Below, piece by piece: positions 31,161-32,814 of a stretch of 32,814 nucleotides of DNA; position 1 is the stretch's first letter, and the number at the start of each line of letters is the position of its first letter. The stretch lies in the NCBI GenBank assembly GCA_905236235.1, contig CAJOPA010000021.1, positions 1 to 32,814 of the forward strand, read 5' to 3'. The notes under the pieces are model-generated. The model saw only the letters and a program-made list of their open reading frames with translations. It was not told the DNA's origin and did not search any database. The translations under genes and the position numbers were made by a program. The stretch is from an uncultured Eubacterium sp. Its GTDB lineage: Bacteria > Bacillota > Clostridia > Lachnospirales > Lachnospiraceae.

Positions 31161-32378
31161 ATGGCAGAGTTAAAATGCCCGCATTGCGGACAGGCATTTA
31201 CGGTGGATGATACGGAGCTAAGCTCCATTGTGCAGCAAATCCGTGACAGTGAGTTTGAAAAGGACCTGCACAAGCGTGTGGCAGAGCTGGAGGAGAAGCA
31301 TGCGCTGGAGATGTCCGCGCAAAAGAATGAGATCACGCTTGCCACCAAGGATGCTTACGAAAAGGAGATTCAAAAGCTCAAGGATGCGTTAAGCGAGGAA
31401 AAAGGCAGGACCATGAACCTGCAGGCAAAGCTTGACAAGTCTGAGGACGCCAAGACCATTGCCGTGATGACGGCGGTGAAGGCGGCTGAGGACGAGAAGC
31501 GCGATCTGGAGCGGGAAATGGCGGCGCAAAAGCAGGCGCTTGAGCAGAATCTCAGGGCGGAAAAGGACAAGAACGGGACGCTTTTGGCGGAAAAGGACGA
31601 GCAGATCCGTCTGCTTCGTGACATGAAGACGCGGATGTCCACCAAGATGGTGGGTGAGACGTTGGAGCGCCACTGCGAGGATGAATTTAACCGGATCCGC
31701 CCGGCGGCTTTTCCCAATGCGTATTTTGAAAAAGATAACGATGCCCGCAGCGGTAGCAAGGGTGACTACATCTTCCGTGAGGAGGATGAGGACGGCAATG
31801 AGATCATTTCCATCATGTTTGAGATGAAAAACGAGATGGAAACGACGGCCACCAAGCACAAGAACGAAGATTTTTTTAAAGAGCTCGACAAGGACCGCAA
31901 GGAGAAAAACTGCGAGTATGCGGTGTTGGTATCGCTTTTGGAAGCGGACAGCGACCTGTATAATGCCGGCATCGTGGATGTGTCCTATCGTTATGAAAAG
32001 ATGTATGTGGTGCGCCCCCAGTGCTTTATCCCCATGATCACGCTGCTGCGCAATGCCGCCATGAATGCTCTGACCTACAAGCAGGAGCTGGCGGAGGTGC
32101 GCAATCAGGACATCGATATCTCCAATTTTGAAGACAAGCTCTTGAAATTCAAGGACGAATTCGGCAAAAACTATGTTAGGGCGCATGATCATTTTGATAA
32201 AGCCATCGAGGAGATCGACAAGACGATCCAGCATCTCGAAAAGGTGAAAAAAGAACTGCTCGGTTCGGATAATCAGCTGCGGCTCGCCAACAATAAGGTG
32301 GAGGATATCAGCGTCAAGAAGCTGACCCGCGGTAATCCTACCATGCAGGCAAAGTTTGAGGCGGCAAAGAAGTCATGA
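31161..32378 (+). CDS. DUF2130 coiled-coil protein
   Basis: Protein of 405 aa. The N-terminus [17 protein letters not shown] carries a single CxxC pair (C6, C9) resembling half a zinc ribbon. Residues about 30-155 form a long charged coiled coil. The C-terminal DUF2130 region (about 165-400) includes [40 protein letters not shown] and [20 protein letters not shown]. The middle part of DUF2130 has a restriction-endonuclease-like pattern (D...E-x-[11 protein letters not shown]), so a nuclease-related role has been suggested for the family, not proven. The stop overlaps the HD-domain gene start (ATGA). Confidence 0.9.
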   Translation: MAELKCPHCGQAFTVDDTELSSIVQQIRDSEFEKDLHKRVAELEEKHALEMSAQKNEITLATKDAYEKEIQKLKDALSEEKGRTMNLQAKLDKSEDAKTIAVMTAVKAAEDEKRDLEREMAAQKQALEQNLRAEKDKNGTLLAEKDEQIRLLRDMKTRMSTKMVGETLERHCEDEFNRIRPAAFPNAYFEKDNDARSGSKGDYIFREEDEDGNEIISIMFEMKNEMETTATKHKNEDFFKELDKDRKEKNCEYAVLVSLLEADSDLYNAGIVDVSYRYEKMYVVRPQCFIPMITLLRNAAMNALTYKQELAEVRNQDIDISNFEDKLLKFKDEFGKNYVRAHDHFDKAIEEIDKTIQHLEKVKKELLGSDNQLRLANNKVEDISVKKLTRGNPTMQAKFEAAKKS

Positions 32379-32814
32379 GTTATATTACCACCGTTTCCGG
32401 AAAGCATTTTGACCCCGTGCATCCGCAGGAGGAGCTGATCGAGGCGTATGATATCGCGCACTCGCTGTCGCTTGTCTGCCGGGGCAACGGACATTGCAGG
32501 TTTTTTTATTCCGTGGCACAGCATTGCCTGGCTTGCGCAAAGGAGGCCGAGGCGCGGGGCGAGACGGATCGCGTGATCCTCGGATGCCTTTTGCATGATG
32601 CAAGCGAGGCCTATCTGTCGGACGTGACCCGCCCGATCAAGCAGGAATTAAAAGAATACCTGCGGGTTGAGGATGTGCTTCAGGATCTGATCTGGGCGCA
32701 TTTTCTCGGGACGGCGCCGACCGCCAAGGAGCGGGAAAAGATCTTTGCTATCGATGATCTTATGCTGTCCTTGGAATTTCACCAGATCATGTTTGAGGAC
32801 GTCAACGAAGATTA
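32375..32814 (+). CDS. HD-domain phosphohydrolase, YfbR-like (partial, cut by window end)
   Basis: The first 146 codons run off the window without a stop. Translation starts [21 protein letters not shown]50 lies in [10 protein letters not shown], and the HD pair H74-D75 in [20 protein letters not shown], matching YfbR/HD-superfamily hydrolases that act on nucleotide monophosphates or related substrates. It is translationally coupled to the DUF2130 gene by a 4-nt overlap. No separate ribosome-binding site is evident. The substrate cannot be told from the sequence. Confidence 0.88.
   Translation, partial: MSYITTVSGKHFDPVHPQEELIEAYDIAHSLSLVCRGNGHCRFFYSVAQHCLACAKEAEARGETDRVILGCLLHDASEAYLSDVTRPIKQELKEYLRVEDVLQDLIWAHFLGTAPTAKEREKIFAIDDLMLSLEFHQIMFEDVNED

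Overview
The window looks like a chromosomal segment of an anaerobic clostridial Firmicute, most likely of the Lachnospiraceae. The grounds are strong AGGAGG-type ribosome-binding sites, an rpsF-ssb-rpsR cluster, LytTR and BTAD-type response regulators, many Cys-anchored lipoproteins and a GH53 galactanase. The taxonomic call is inference from gene content, not a database result.

Layout. (1) 1-595: apparent 3' terminus of a 23S rRNA, then five tRNA genes (Asp, Val, Tyr, initiator Met, Phe) and a terminator. (2) 647-5162: a LytTR response regulator, then a promoter preceded by two 11-bp direct repeats 21 bp apart (a likely LytTR operator). Next come a damaged short-peptide region, an ABC permease split by a 1-nt frameshift, an ABC ATPase and a second permease. 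(3) 5137-9126: a LysR regulator, an alpha/beta hydrolase whose nucleophile Ser is replaced by Phe, and a leftward pair (BTAD response regulator, radical SAM protein). (4) 9249-15262: a four-gene envelope operon of LtaS-like sulfatase-fold enzyme, intact HSL-type hydrolase, large beta-helix-like lipoprotein and small acidic lipoprotein, closed by a terminator. (5) 15276-19468: a two-gene unit with a putative GT-B/CDP-glycerol-transferase-like protein and a large membrane-anchored protein ending in a C39-like domain that lacks the expected His. (6) 19491-22019: tRNA-Pro(CGG), a 20-bp palindromic terminator, a duplicated 69-bp repeat, then an AT-rich accessory block with a DUF4160/DUF2442 pair, a possible small RNA and an acyltransferase-3 protein. 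(7) 22031-27913: a cobalamin riboswitch followed by btuF-, btuC- and btuD-like genes, a sirtuin and a GH53 galactanase, all closely spaced. (8) 27925-32814: rpsF-ssb-rpsR with promoter and terminator, a small membrane protein, an AGCS-family alanine/glycine:cation symporter, a DUF2130 coiled-coil protein and an HD hydrolase cut by the window end.

The least ordinary part is the LytTR locus at 1371-3658. Its tandem operator and strong promoter drive a region where a tyrosine-rich peptide can be read only if two lesions are bridged, followed by a frameshifted exporter permease. I read it as a decaying, or mis-sequenced, peptide/ABC-export system.
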